Assembly (NCBI GenBank): GCA_963849065.1
Contig: CAWKFM010000004.1
Span: 62,001 to 126,000 of the forward strand
Source of the DNA: TOLSYN sp963849065
Lineage (GTDB): Bacteria; Acidobacteriota; Terriglobia; Terriglobales; Acidobacteriaceae
Reading direction: 5' to 3'
Length of the DNA: 64,000 nucleotides
Positions 16,185-24,553 of this stretch are shown here, piece by piece. The notes under the pieces are model-generated. The model saw only the letters and a program-made list of their open reading frames with translations. It did no database searches and was not told the DNA's origin. Each line of letters begins with the position of its first letter. Position 1 is the first letter of the stretch. A program made the translations under genes and the position numbers.

Positions 16185-17747
16185 TCATCGGTCCACCGCT
16201 TCGAGACGCGCGGCGGATTTCCAGGCGCGGGGTTTGGAATCGGGCGTCGGGTACGCGGCAACGGATGCCGCTCCGGCCGCGGGCGCTTGGGCTCCAGGCT
16301 GTTGCTGAGACAATATGACGGCAGCAATGGCGGCGATGGATGCTGCCTCCGACGCGGGAGCATCTTGCATCTCCGCGTCTGGCGCGTCCGCGTTTACCGC
16401 CGGAGCTTCCCGCAGGAGGCGGTCGAGGAATCCGGTATCGACGTGTCCGGCCTGGAAGGCGGGATCGCACAGGATGCGGCGGAAGAGCGGGAGATTGGTT
16501 TGGATGCCGCCAATGCGGTACTCGCCGAGAGCGCGGCGCAGGCGGGCGAGGACCTGCGGGCGGTCTTCTCCGTAGGCGATGAGCTTGGCCAGCAGCGGAT
16601 CGTAGTCGAGGGGAACGTCCCATCCCTCGTACACGCCGCTGTCAAGGCGGATGCCGGGACCGGAGGGTTCGACGAGGCGGGTGATGCGTCCGGGTGAGGG
16701 GAAGAAATTGTGCGCCGGGTCTTCGGCGTAGATGCGCAGCTCGATGGCGTGGCCGCGCGGGGCGATGTCCTGCTGCTCGAAGGGCAGCGGCTCGCCGGCG
16801 GCGACGCGGATTTGGAGCTGCACGAGATCGATGCCGGTGACCAGTTCGGTGACCGGATGCTCGACCTGGAGGCGGGTGTTCATCTCGAGGAAATAGAAGT
16901 TGCCGGCGGGATCGACGAGGAACTCGATGGTTCCGGCATTGCAATACTGGGCGGACTTGGCGGCCTGCACGGCGACCTCTCCCATGCGGCGGCGCATGGC
17001 GGGATCGACGAAGGCGCAGGGCGCTTCCTCGAGAACCTTCTGATGGCGGCGCTGCACGCTGCACTCGCGTTCGGCCAGGTAGACAACGTGGCCGTACGCG
17101 TCGCCGAAGATCTGCATCTCGACGTGGCGCGGGTTTTCGAGAAACTTTTCGATATAGACCTCGGCGTCGCCGAAGGAGCGCAGGGCCTCGCTCTGCGCAG
17201 CCTGCATGGCGGAGGGCAGCTCGCGCGAGCTGGCGACCAGGCGCATGCCTTTGCCTCCTCCTCCAGCAGCGGCCTTGAGCATGACCGGGTAGCCGATGGA
17301 TTCGGCAAGCGCGACCGCTTCGGCTGCGCTGGTGAGGCCGCGGTCGGTTCCCGGAACGATGGGAACGTTGGCTTTTTTCATGTTCTGCCGGGCGCGGGTT
17401 TTGGAGCCCAGCATCTCCATGGATTCGGGGGAGGGTCCGATGAAGACGATTCCGGCGTCGCGGCAGGCGCGGGCAAAGGCCGGGTTTTCGGAGAGAAAGC
17501 CGTAGCCGGGATGGATGGCTTCGGCGCCACTGCGGCGCGCGGCTTCTAGAATTCTGGGGATGTTGAGGTAGGACTCGGATGCCTGGGCGGGGCCGAGGTA
17601 TTCGCAGAGACCAGCCAAGCGGACGTGCAGCGCGCGCCGGTCCACATCGGAGTAGACCGCGACCGGCTCGATGCCCATCTCGCGGCAGGCACGGATTAGG
17701 CGGACGGCGATCTCGCCGCGATTGGCGATGAGGATTCGTTGGAACAT
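16185..17747 (-). CDS. accC: Biotin carboxylase subunit
   Basis: ATP-grasp enzyme that carboxylates biotin on the carrier protein. 520 residues; the canonical enzyme is ~450. Motifs are MFQRILIANRGEIAVRLIRA, AIHPGYGFLSEN, the ATP lid KAAAGGGGKGM, and LEMNTRLQVEHPVTE. The ATG was preferred to a TTG nine codons upstream because homology starts at MFQRILIANR. The last ~60 residues are an Ala/Pro-rich tail, and residues ~487-500 (AQAPAAGAASVAAYP region) are encoded by a P2 palindromic element. With the adjacent BCCP it could serve acetyl-CoA or another acyl-CoA carboxylase. Confidence 0.92.
   Translation of the reverse strand: MFQRILIANRGEIAVRLIRACREMGIEPVAVYSDVDRRALHVRLAGLCEYLGPAQASESYLNIPRILEAARRSGAEAIHPGYGFLSENPAFARACRDAGIVFIGPSPESMEMLGSKTRARQNMKKANVPIVPGTDRGLTSAAEAVALAESIGYPVMLKAAAGGGGKGMRLVASSRELPSAMQAAQSEALRSFGDAEVYIEKFLENPRHVEMQIFGDAYGHVVYLAERECSVQRRHQKVLEEAPCAFVDPAMRRRMGEVAVQAAKSAQYCNAGTIEFLVDPAGNFYFLEMNTRLQVEHPVTELVTGIDLVQLQIRVAAGEPLPFEQQDIAPRGHAIELRIYAEDPAHNFFPSPGRITRLVEPSGPGIRLDSGVYEGWDVPLDYDPLLAKLIAYGEDRPQVLARLRRALGEYRIGGIQTNLPLFRRILCDPAFQAGHVDTGFLDRLLREAPAVNADAPDAEMQDAPASEAASIAAIAAVILSQQQPGAQAPAAGAASVAAYPTPDSKPRAWKSAARLEAVDR
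16249..16290. repeat. P2 element inside the 3' end of the biotin carboxylase gene
   Basis: GGGTACGCGGCA-acgga-TGCCGC then TCCGGCCGCGGGCGCT, a near-perfect copy read in frame on the minus strand as part of the C-terminal tail. Confidence 0.85.
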
Positions 17748-17839
17748 GAGTGCGAACAGCCTTCTAAACAGCAAGGCTGGATCGAGGGAATGGATAGTAT
17801 CAGAAACGCTGGGTGCGGGAAACTGCAGAGCGGCGCTCG

Positions 17840-17880
17840 GCGGGTACGCGGCGACAGATGCCGCTCCGGCAGCGGGCGAG
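17840..17880. repeat. Palindromic element P2
   Basis: GGGTACGCGGCGacagaTGCCGC then TCCGGCAGCGGGC. Intergenic, upstream of the biotin carboxylase. Confidence 0.8.
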
Positions 17881-17896
17881 GGTGAAAAAGCAAAAG

Positions 17897-17933
17897 CCCC
17901 ACATCTGCTGACTGCGGCAGATATGGGGCACCA
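17897..17933. repeat. Palindromic element P1 (ATCTGC stem)
   Basis: CCCCACATCTGC - TGACTGCG - GCAGATATGGGGCACC. Ends 6 bases from the stop of the outer-membrane protein gene. Confidence 0.9.
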
Positions 17934-17939
17934 AGATGG

Positions 17940-18773
17940 TTAGAAGAAGCGGTAGGCGACGCCGAAGTTGATGATGGGATAGACGCGGAAAGGAGCCACG
18001 TCGTTGGCGATCTTTTTCTGCTGGGCGGCGAGGTTGGTTTCGAATCCAGGGACGGATTGGACGGGGGCGCAGTCGAGGCCGGGCTCTGCGCAGGCGCTGC
18101 CGGCAAAGTTGAAGTTGACGGTGGGCGCGCCGGTGAAGGCGGCGCCGATCTCAACCGGAAAGGCCAGGTGACGGCCGCTGCGCGGAATGGCGTCGCCCCA
18201 GCCGAAGGTTGCGGTGGGAGCATATCTGCGGCTATAGCCAAAGCTGCCGGTGCCGGTCAACGGAGCGCCCGCTTCGCTGTAGTAGTCCGTGTCATTCAAC
18301 GTGATGGTTTGGCCTGCGGCCACCGTGGCGTTGGCGCCGAGGCTGACCTTGCTATAAGCGGCCATGCCGCCGCTGATGCGGAAGCCTCCGCCGAAGGGGA
18401 AGAAATCAATGCTGGCGCGGGCATCGCGCATGTTGAGGGTGCCGTTGTAGTTGATGCCATTCTGGGTGGTGGAGAGAGCGTAGTCGAAGAAGCTGGCATC
18501 GGCGCGCAGATTGAGTTTGCGCGACAGGGTGGTAGCCATCTCGAGTCCGGCGCCCTGGGTTCCGAAGTTGGCGCCGATGGCCAGGTGCGAAAAGGGCCGG
18601 GTGGAAATGCTCGATTTAATTTTGTGCCGCGGCGTGACATTGGCGTTCTCCGGGGCGATGCTGGCGGCATCGGCGGCCAGGCCGGACTGCAGCGCGACAG
18701 CGGAGAAGAACAGAGCCACGGCGAGGATACGGACGAACCGGGATTTGCCCGGCAGAGTTGCATTCAGTTTCAT
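17940..18773 (-). CDS. Predicted outer-membrane beta-barrel protein
   Basis: 277 residues. A signal peptide (cleavage near LQSGLAADA, residue ~35) precedes alternating aromatic and polar segments (for example LNLRADASFFDYAL, ARASIDFFPFGGGFRISGG) typical of beta-barrels. The C-terminus VAYRFF, with a terminal Phe, is the classical signal for insertion by the Bam complex. No named family recognised. The ATG has AAAGGG about 9 bases upstream. Likely transcribed alone; P1 and P2 elements lie downstream. Confidence 0.7.
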   Translation of the reverse strand: MKLNATLPGKSRFVRILAVALFFSAVALQSGLAADAASIAPENANVTPRHKIKSSISTRPFSHLAIGANFGTQGAGLEMATTLSRKLNLRADASFFDYALSTTQNGINYNGTLNMRDARASIDFFPFGGGFRISGGMAAYSKVSLGANATVAAGQTITLNDTDYYSEAGAPLTGTGSFGYSRRYAPTATFGWGDAIPRSGRHLAFPVEIGAAFTGAPTVNFNFAGSACAEPGLDCAPVQSVPGFETNLAAQQKKIANDVAPFRVYPIINFGVAYRFF

Positions 18774-19017
18774 GGATGATTCCCTTTAGCTTTACAGGAT
18801 GACGGCTCTGGTGAAAGCCACGCTGTCAGCATAGGGCAGGCTGGGAACCGGGGTGCCTGAAAAACGGCGCCCAGCGTTACGGAAGTGCAGCGCGAGTGCA
18901 AAACTGGCTCCTTTCCCACGAGGGCAAGAGCCTCTTGAGCCAGGGTTACGCGGTTGCGCAGACGGTCCATGGTTGTGAAACGGAAGGACCGTAATCCGGG
19001 AATTTACCCAGAAATGA

Positions 19018-19045
19018 GAGCGGCCCCTCCGAAAATGGGCCGCTC
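19018..19045 (-). terminator. Hairpin after the TPR lipoprotein gene
   Basis: Stem GAGCGGCCC/GGGCCGCTC (9 bp) with a 10-base loop, just past the stop of the TPR gene on the minus strand. T-tract weak (TCATTTCT). The remaining intergenic bases 18774-19017 hold no gene that I can see. Confidence 0.55.
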
Positions 19046-19071
19046 GAAGAAACCGCCGGGTTGCGATGGGG

Positions 19072-19887
19072 CTATTGCTGCGGCTGGCCGTCCACGACGA
19101 TTCCGCCGGCGCTCTGCTTGTTGGCCTTTTCACGTTTGGTGGCGAGGGTCTTATCCACCCAGCTGTCGGCCGTCTTGAGGTCGGCGAGGCGGGCGTTGGG
19201 GTCGTCACACTCGTAGTCGGCGCGCTCGCGGTACATCAGGTTGAGGTAGGCCATGGCGTCGTCATAGTCCGGACGCAGCTTGAGGGCCTTGTCGAGCAGC
19301 CCGATGCCCTCCTCGACGATGGGAGCGTTGTGCTCCTTGACGGCTCCGCAGGCTTTCTTGTCATTGAGCTCGTCGGTGGCCTTCATGCCCAGTTTATTGC
19401 GCTCGTCCTGACGGAACTTGTAGGCCTCGGACCAGTCGATGAAGGCGACCGAGTAGTAGGATTCCGGATCGTTGGGATCGACCTGGACCGCCTTGTTGTA
19501 GTACTGCTTGGCCTGGTCGAAGTCCTTTTCCTGCAGATAAAGGTAGGCGATGCCCTTGACGGAATTGAGGTTGCCAGGATCGGCGGCGAGGACCTTTTTG
19601 TATTCGTCGATGGCCTGGGAGGCGTAGCGCTTGTTGTCGTCGGTTTCGGCTCCGGGGACATACTGCTGGGCGTAGGCTGTGGCCAGATAGATGCGCGCGT
19701 TGAGCAGAGCGGGATCAAGGCTGACGGCGTTCTTGAAGTGCTCGATGGCCTCTTCGTAGCGGGCGTTCTTATAAGACTGCACACCCTTGTTGAGCTGATC
19801 GCGGGCCTGCAGCTTACTGCAGCCGGCCGACGCCAGTACGACGAGCACCAGGAACAGGCCTGCCAGCACGCGTACGATTCTGTTCAT
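19072..19887 (-). CDS. TPR-repeat lipoprotein of the TonB/ExbBD block
   Basis: 271 residues. A lipoprotein signal ends LASAGC (Cys21). At least four TPR motifs follow (about 30-65, 66-100, 110-150 and 205-240), for example YEEAIEHFKNAVSLDPALLNAR and FDQAKQYYNKAVQVDP. TPR proteins act as scaffolds; this one follows tonB-exbB-exbD-exbD on the same strand, so a link to the proton-driven complex is inferred. The ATG was chosen because it precedes the signal peptide and has AAGGTGAT upstream. A P2 element separates it from exbD. Confidence 0.85.
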   Translation of the reverse strand: MNRIVRVLAGLFLVLVVLASAGCSKLQARDQLNKGVQSYKNARYEEAIEHFKNAVSLDPALLNARIYLATAYAQQYVPGAETDDNKRYASQAIDEYKKVLAADPGNLNSVKGIAYLYLQEKDFDQAKQYYNKAVQVDPNDPESYYSVAFIDWSEAYKFRQDERNKLGMKATDELNDKKACGAVKEHNAPIVEEGIGLLDKALKLRPDYDDAMAYLNLMYRERADYECDDPNARLADLKTADSWVDKTLATKREKANKQSAGGIVVDGQPQQ

Positions 19888-19967
19888 TTGCAATATCACC
19901 TTCCGTTGCCAATGTTGGCCGGAGTCTTTGGGTCTCAGGAAAAGCTTTTCCGCCGGGTTAATCACCA

Positions 19968-20025
19968 GAGCTTGGCGACGGGTACGGGCCAGCTTCCGGC
20001 CCTCCGGCCGCTGGCTCCTGGCCGG
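19968..20025. repeat. P2-framework element, alternative stem
   Basis: GACGGGTACGGGCC-agcttcc-GGCCC then TCCGGCCGCTGGCTCC. The framework matches the other P2 copies but the stem differs (GGGCC/GGCCC in place of GCGGCA/TGCCGC). Confidence 0.75.
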
Positions 20026-20095
20026 CGCCGGGCGGGAGTGCAGCCATGAACGAAACCCTGGCGCCACTCCCCATCCCGCGATTTACGCTACCGGA

Positions 20096-20524
20096 TTACT
20101 CGCCGGCTTCAATCTTGGCCGTGATAAGACCGACCTTGTCCACGCCGGCGGCGTGAACCTTGTCGATTACCTGGGCCACATCGGCGAAGGTGAGGTCTTC
20201 ATCACCCTTGACGAACGCGACCTTTTCCGCACGGGTCTTGAAGATGTCTTCCAGGCGCCCCTGAAGCTTGTCCATGGGCACATTTTCCTGGTTGATCTTC
20301 ACATCCCGGTTTCTGAGGATCTGGACGACGATGGTGCGGTCGTCCGGATTGTTCTGCTGCTGCTGGGGATTCTTGGGCGGCTGGGGAACCAGCGCGTCCA
20401 GGCCCTTGGGCGTGAGCGGAGTGATGACCATGAAAATGATCAGCAGCACCAGCAACACGTCGATCAGCGGCGTTACGTTGATGTTTGCCTGGGGACCGTC
20501 CCCGCCACCTAAATGCATTGCCAT
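20096..20524 (-). CDS. exbD: ExbD/TolR-family biopolymer transport protein (second copy)
   Basis: 142 residues. A short N-terminal tail is followed by one membrane segment (about 20-38, IDVLLVLLIIFMVITPL) whose Asp in TPLIDVLLVLL is the conserved proton-path residue, then a periplasmic domain. Part of the ExbB-ExbD motor that uses the proton gradient to drive TonB. The ATG has GGAG 9 bases upstream. It lies 12 bases after the first exbD. Its Gln/Asn/Pro-rich stretch (about 48-62) distinguishes it from the first copy. Confidence 0.92.
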   Translation of the reverse strand: MAMHLGGGDGPQANINVTPLIDVLLVLLIIFMVITPLTPKGLDALVPQPPKNPQQQQNNPDDRTIVVQILRNRDVKINQENVPMDKLQGRLEDIFKTRAEKVAFVKGDEDLTFADVAQVIDKVHAAGVDKVGLITAKIEAGE

Positions 20525-20536
20525 CGCGGTCGTCTC

Positions 20537-20995
20537 CTACTTGGCCCCGGCCGGTGCCGGAGCTTCGAGCGAACCCTGCTTGCGCTCTTCGGTGAGCAGG
20601 CCGAGCTGGTCCACTCCGGCGGAGCGGACGTCATCGACCACGTTGACGACGTCGCCGTAGCGAGCGCCGGCATCGGCCTTGACGAAGATGCGCTTATCCG
20701 CCCGTTTGGCCAACTCGTCCTTCACCTTGTCGGTCAGAGCTTCAGGGGTGACCTTGTCTGAGTTGAGATAGACCTGCCCGTCGCGCATGATAGCGACGAT
20801 GAGCGAGTCTTCCTTGTCGGCCTCGGGCATCTGGATCGGATTGTCCGTCTTGGCCAGGTTGACGCTGACGCCCTTCTGCAGCATCGGGGTGATGACCATG
20901 AAGATGATCAACAACACGAGCATAACGTCGACCATCGGAGTCACGTTGATATCCGAGTTGACGCCGGCCATCTTCTTTTTCTTGCCGTTTGCCAT
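20537..20995 (-). CDS. exbD: ExbD/TolR-family biopolymer transport protein (first copy)
   Basis: 152 residues. The membrane segment VDVMLVLLIIFMVITPML (about 22-40) contains the conserved Asp, followed by a periplasmic domain and an Ala/Pro-rich tail. A Lys-rich N-terminus (ANGKKKKMAG) is cytoplasmic. Two different ExbD proteins encoded in tandem after one ExbB suggest a heteromeric ExbD pair. It starts 26 bases after the exbB stop with AGGAAACC before the ATG. Confidence 0.92.
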   Translation of the reverse strand: MANGKKKKMAGVNSDINVTPMVDVMLVLLIIFMVITPMLQKGVSVNLAKTDNPIQMPEADKEDSLIVAIMRDGQVYLNSDKVTPEALTDKVKDELAKRADKRIFVKADAGARYGDVVNVVDDVRSAGVDQLGLLTEERKQGSLEAPAPAGAK

Positions 20996-21021
20996 GGTTT
21001 CCTACCTCCGGAATCTCCGGG

Positions 21022-21771
21022 CTACCGGCGGTTGCCGCGACGCTTCAAGAAGTAGTCGATCAACTCGTTGGAGCTGTTTTCCATTTCGACGTCGAAGATT
21101 TCCACGCGGCTGGTGAAGTAGTTGAACATCCAGACGGCGGGGATGGCGACGAACAGACCGATGGCGGTGGTCACCAAGGCTTCCGAGATGCCGCCGGCGA
21201 CAGCGGCCAGACCGGTAGCCTTGGCGCCTGAGATGCCCTTGAAGGCGTTCAGAATGCCGACGACGGTGCCGAACAGGCCGACGAAGGGCGCGGTGGAGCC
21301 GATGGTGGCCAGACCGGAGAGACCCTTCTTCAACTCGGCGTGCACAATGGCTTCGGTGCGCTCCAGTGCGCGGCGGGAGGCATCCAGTTCATCTTCGGTG
21401 GCGTCGCCCCCGGTTTTGTATTCCTGCAGACCGGCGACAACGACTTTGGCCAGATGGCTCTTCTTGTTGCGGTCGGCCAGCTTGATGGCTTCATCGATCT
21501 TGCCATCTTTAAGCGCGCCGGCTACGGCCGTGGCGAAGGAACGCGACTGGCTGTGGGCCGCCGAGTAGGTGAAGATGCGATCGATCATGATGCCGATCGA
21601 CCAGCCGGACATGAGGAAGAGCACGATGACGACGATCTTGGCCAGAAGGCCCATCTGCTTCCACAGCGAGATTGGATCCCATCCGATGCCGCCTTCCGGC
21701 TCCTGCAGGAGCAGGACAGCGGCGTGATGCAGGTTGCACAGGACTAACGTTGCGAGGTTTGCGAGAACCAT
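21022..21771 (-). CDS. exbB: ExbB/TolQ-family proton channel protein
   Basis: 249 residues with three membrane segments: about 40-62 (KIVVIVLFLMSGWSIGIMID), 155-180 (STAPFVGLFGTVVGILNAF) and 195-220 (EALVTTAIGLFVAIPAVWMF). The GLFGTVVGI and AIGLFVAIPA segments are family hallmarks. It forms the proton channel with ExbD. AGGAGG lies 11 bases before the chosen ATG. It is upstream of both exbD genes and downstream of tonB; 236 bases separate it from tonB. Confidence 0.93.
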   Translation of the reverse strand: MVLANLATLVLCNLHHAAVLLLQEPEGGIGWDPISLWKQMGLLAKIVVIVLFLMSGWSIGIMIDRIFTYSAAHSQSRSFATAVAGALKDGKIDEAIKLADRNKKSHLAKVVVAGLQEYKTGGDATEDELDASRRALERTEAIVHAELKKGLSGLATIGSTAPFVGLFGTVVGILNAFKGISGAKATGLAAVAGGISEALVTTAIGLFVAIPAVWMFNYFTSRVEIFDVEMENSSNELIDYFLKRRGNRR

Positions 21772-22007
21772 GTGTTGATTTTCCTCCTCAGAACTCTTTT
21801 TGAGAATTCTGAACCTTTTAAGTTGTGACGCGCAGCCACTCGGGATACGCGGCCCTTGCTGAACATCCCTGGGCCGCCCGGTGGAACGGAATAGCCCTGT
21901 AACCGGCAGAGGGTACAGTGTAACCGGGAGACTCTGCCGATGGCGAGCTTTGGGTAACCCAGCCGCCAACCAAAAGGCCAACTTGGGACCCACACTGCCG
22001 GGTTACG

Positions 22008-22781
22008 TTACCCTCCGGCTAAGGTGAAGTTTACGGTCACCTGCGTATCCACCTCGACCGGCTCGCCGTTGAGATAGTACGGCTTGTACTTCCAGCGGCT
22101 GACGGCATCGATCGCACTCTGTATCAGCATGGGATGGCCACTGATGGCTTTGAGATGCTGGATCGAACCATCTTTGCCGATGACTGCCTGGAGCACCACC
22201 GTTCCCTGAATGCGGGCCTGCTTGGCCAGCGGCGGATACTGCGGCTGAACCTTGGTCATGAGCAGACCGGCGGTGACACCGGCGGAAACCTTGACGCGCT
22301 GCGGCGCAGGCGGCGGAGGCGCTTCCTTGGGCACGGCGACCGGAGCCGCAGTGACGATGGAGCCGAGAACGCCGCCCACCACACCACCAACCTGGCCTCC
22401 AGGCACGCCACCCACCACACCACCCTCCACGCCAGCGGAGACAGGCGGAGGCGTGTCTTCCTTGATCATGGCTATCTTTTCCGGAATCTTGGTCGGGGCC
22501 TTCAGCTGCCCGTTGTCGATCTGCGTAGTCGGCGGCTTGACGACCGCTTTCGGCGCCGGCGAGGCGGCGGGCGGCGGAGGCGGGGGTGGCGGAGGCGGAG
22601 GCGCAACCAGATAAACCATCAACTGCTCTCGGGGAAGAGTTTGGGTATAGAGCAGGGGGATCAATACGAGTACGCCAACCATGGCGATTTGAATCGCAAA
22701 CGAAATTACGGTAGCCCACGGGCCACGCCGATGCAACTTTGAGTCGCGACCGCCAGATTCCAGAAGGCTGTCTTCAAACAT
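22008..22781 (-). CDS. tonB: TonB energy-transducing protein
   Basis: 257 residues. One N-terminal membrane segment (about 24-46, TVISFAIQIAMVGVLVLIPLL) is followed by a run of Pro residues (about 61-71), a Gly/Val-rich stretch (about 118-143), and a C-terminal TonB domain (about 165-255) with YPPLAKQARIQGTVVLQAVI and AVSRWKYKPYYLNGEPV. It transmits the energy of the ExbBD motor to outer-membrane receptors. A TGTGA-N6-TCACC site and a TACAAT -10 lie upstream. First gene of the tonB-exbB-exbD-exbD-TPR block. Confidence 0.93.
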   Translation of the reverse strand: MFEDSLLESGGRDSKLHRRGPWATVISFAIQIAMVGVLVLIPLLYTQTLPREQLMVYLVAPPPPPPPPPPPAASPAPKAVVKPPTTQIDNGQLKAPTKIPEKIAMIKEDTPPPVSAGVEGGVVGGVPGGQVGGVVGGVLGSIVTAAPVAVPKEAPPPPAPQRVKVSAGVTAGLLMTKVQPQYPPLAKQARIQGTVVLQAVIGKDGSIQHLKAISGHPMLIQSAIDAVSRWKYKPYYLNGEPVEVDTQVTVNFTLAGG

Positions 22782-22866
22782 AAAAGCGGTTCTCCGTACC
22801 TACTCGCCCAGCCCCTGCGAGACGCGAACATGGGGGGCGATCATTGTTCGACAGGCGCGAACTGAA

Positions 22867-22872
22867 ATTGTA
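22867..22872 (-). promoter_or_regulatory. Candidate -10 element of tonB
   Basis: TACAAT on the minus strand, ~86 bases before the tonB ATG. The expected -35 position holds only GAACGC, so activation by a bound regulator (site at 22911) would make sense. Inference only. Confidence 0.35.
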
Positions 22873-22910
22873 TTTCACTTTCAAAATGCGCGTTCCTCCC
22901 CCTCCCGCGA

Positions 22911-22926
22911 TGTGACCGCAGTCACC
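22911..22926. promoter_or_regulatory. CRP/FNR-type operator upstream of tonB
   Basis: TGTGA-CCGCAG-TCACC, matching the CRP/FNR half-site arrangement (TGTGA-N6-TCACA) at 9 of 10 positions. Centre ~58 bases before the start inferred from the TACAAT. Shares the core TGTGACCG-AGTCA with the site at 59745. Confidence 0.5.
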
Positions 22927-23076
22927 CGCAGGATGCGAGTTTTACCGCTACGCCCATTTCTGCTATTGCCTTAAACACCGGCAGCGACGGATTTGCTCCC
23001 GGTAAGAGCCGGAAAGGCACAAAAATAATTGCTGACCAACAGGTGCGTGCGGCGTCAGGCGTGTACCTTCAGGATA

Positions 23077-23116
23077 CAGGAGAGGCAGGCGAATTGGTGC
23101 ATCCCCGCCTCTCCTG
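23077..23116 (-). terminator. Hairpin after secF
   Basis: Ten-bp stem CAGGAGAGGC/GCCTCTCCTG with a 20-base loop, 78 bases past the secF stop. No T-tract. The rest of the 412-base gap between secF and tonB holds the operator above but no gene. Confidence 0.45.
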
Positions 23117-23193
23117 ACTTATTTCAAAAACTCAACTCATTCCCAAAAAACTCAACTGCGCCAAAAACTTAACGCCGATAACCGGCTTGCGGG

Positions 23194-24414
23194 CTACGCC
23201 TTGGCAGGCGCCTTGTAGCGGCGGCCCGGGCTGTTGGACGGCGAGGATGCCGGCCCTCCGGCGATCGTTTTTTTGCCGCTCCCCTGCTGATAGGCGACCA
23301 GCATGGGGGCCGCGATGAAGATCGACGAGTAGGTTCCGATGAGGATTCCGATGACCAGGGCGAGGGAGAAGCCGTGCAGCACCTCTCCGCCGAACAGGAA
23401 CAGAGCCAGCACGGTGAGGAAGGTCAGTCCGCTGGTCAGCACTGTCCGGCTCAAGGTCTGGTTGATGCTCTTGTTGACGATCTCGGTCAGGGTGTCCTTG
23501 CGCAGCAGCTTGATGTTCTCGCGGATGCGGTCGAAGACCACGATGGTGTCGTTCATGGAGTAGCCGACCAGGGTGAGGATGGCGGCGATGACGGTCAGCG
23601 AAATTTCCGTGTTGAGCAGGGAGAATGCGCCGACGGTGATCAGCGTGTCATGGAAGCAGGCCACCACGGCGGCCACGCCATAGATCAGCTCGAAACGGAA
23701 CCAGAGGTAGATCAGCATGCCGGCCAGCGAGTACAACGTAGCCAGCAAGGCCTGCTTGCGCAGCTGCGCGCCCACCTGGGGTCCGACGATATCGACGTTG
23801 CGCACGCCGAAGTTGGAGGTGAAGAAGTCCTGCTGAAGAGCTTGCAGGACCGGGGCGGGCACGACCGAGCTGACATCGGAGACCGAGTTCAGCACGCCGC
23901 CATGGGTCTTGTCGCGGAAGTCCACGATGGTGCGGGCGATCTGGCCGTACTGGGTGGCCGCGTCGGTGCCGAGGTGCATCGGATCGGCTTTGAGCAGATA
24001 GTCCTGCAGCGACGAGTAGCCGATGTTGTTGAGGTCGGTTTTGCCCGGCTCGGCGTTGATCTGCAGGGCCGTGATGATGGTTTCTTTGCCGCGGTCGAGT
24101 GCCGACTCGCTGGTTTCACGAATATCCAGCCGGATGAGAACCTCGTTGCTGCCGGTGAGGGTCTGAATAGTTGCATCCTTCAGGCCGGCGCGGTCCAACT
24201 CGTGACGGATGGCATTCGCGTCAGGCTTCTGGTTGAACTTGACGTCCACCACGGTGCCGCCGCGGAAGTCGATGCTGAGCGGAACAGGGCTGCCGGTCTT
24301 GTGGTACCGGACCGCCATGGAAGCGAGGCCGGCAAGGGAGAAGATCAGCGAAAAGGCGAGAAAGTACCACTTCTTGCTGAGGAAATCGATATTGGTATCA
24401 CGAAACAGTTCCAC
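23194..24414 (-). CDS. secF: Protein translocase subunit SecF
   Basis: 406 residues. It assists Sec-dependent export with SecD, using the proton gradient. The N-terminal membrane segment FLAFSLIFSLAGLASM is followed by a periplasmic domain with IDFRGGTVVDVKF and five further segments. The C-terminal half has FHDTLITVGAF and YSMNDTIVVFDRIREN, both SecF hallmarks. It is longer than the E. coli protein (323), mainly through the periplasmic domain and a C-terminal tail. The start codon is GTG with AAGG upstream. Downstream of secD by 139 bases. Confidence 0.95.
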   Translation of the reverse strand: MELFRDTNIDFLSKKWYFLAFSLIFSLAGLASMAVRYHKTGSPVPLSIDFRGGTVVDVKFNQKPDANAIRHELDRAGLKDATIQTLTGSNEVLIRLDIRETSESALDRGKETIITALQINAEPGKTDLNNIGYSSLQDYLLKADPMHLGTDAATQYGQIARTIVDFRDKTHGGVLNSVSDVSSVVPAPVLQALQQDFFTSNFGVRNVDIVGPQVGAQLRKQALLATLYSLAGMLIYLWFRFELIYGVAAVVACFHDTLITVGAFSLLNTEISLTVIAAILTLVGYSMNDTIVVFDRIRENIKLLRKDTLTEIVNKSINQTLSRTVLTSGLTFLTVLALFLFGGEVLHGFSLALVIGILIGTYSSIFIAAPMLVAYQQGSGKKTIAGGPASSPSNSPGRRYKAPAKA

Positions 24415-24553
24415 TGTTAGAAGCCTTCTACCCGAGAAGCGCGGGCTCCTCTAAAATTCTGGCGCGTAAAAACGCGGCTCAAACCTTACCTTGCATCGGA
24501 CTTGCTGCGGCGGCTTTGAGATGTCCCAAGGCCGCCGGACTTGCAGGACAAAC

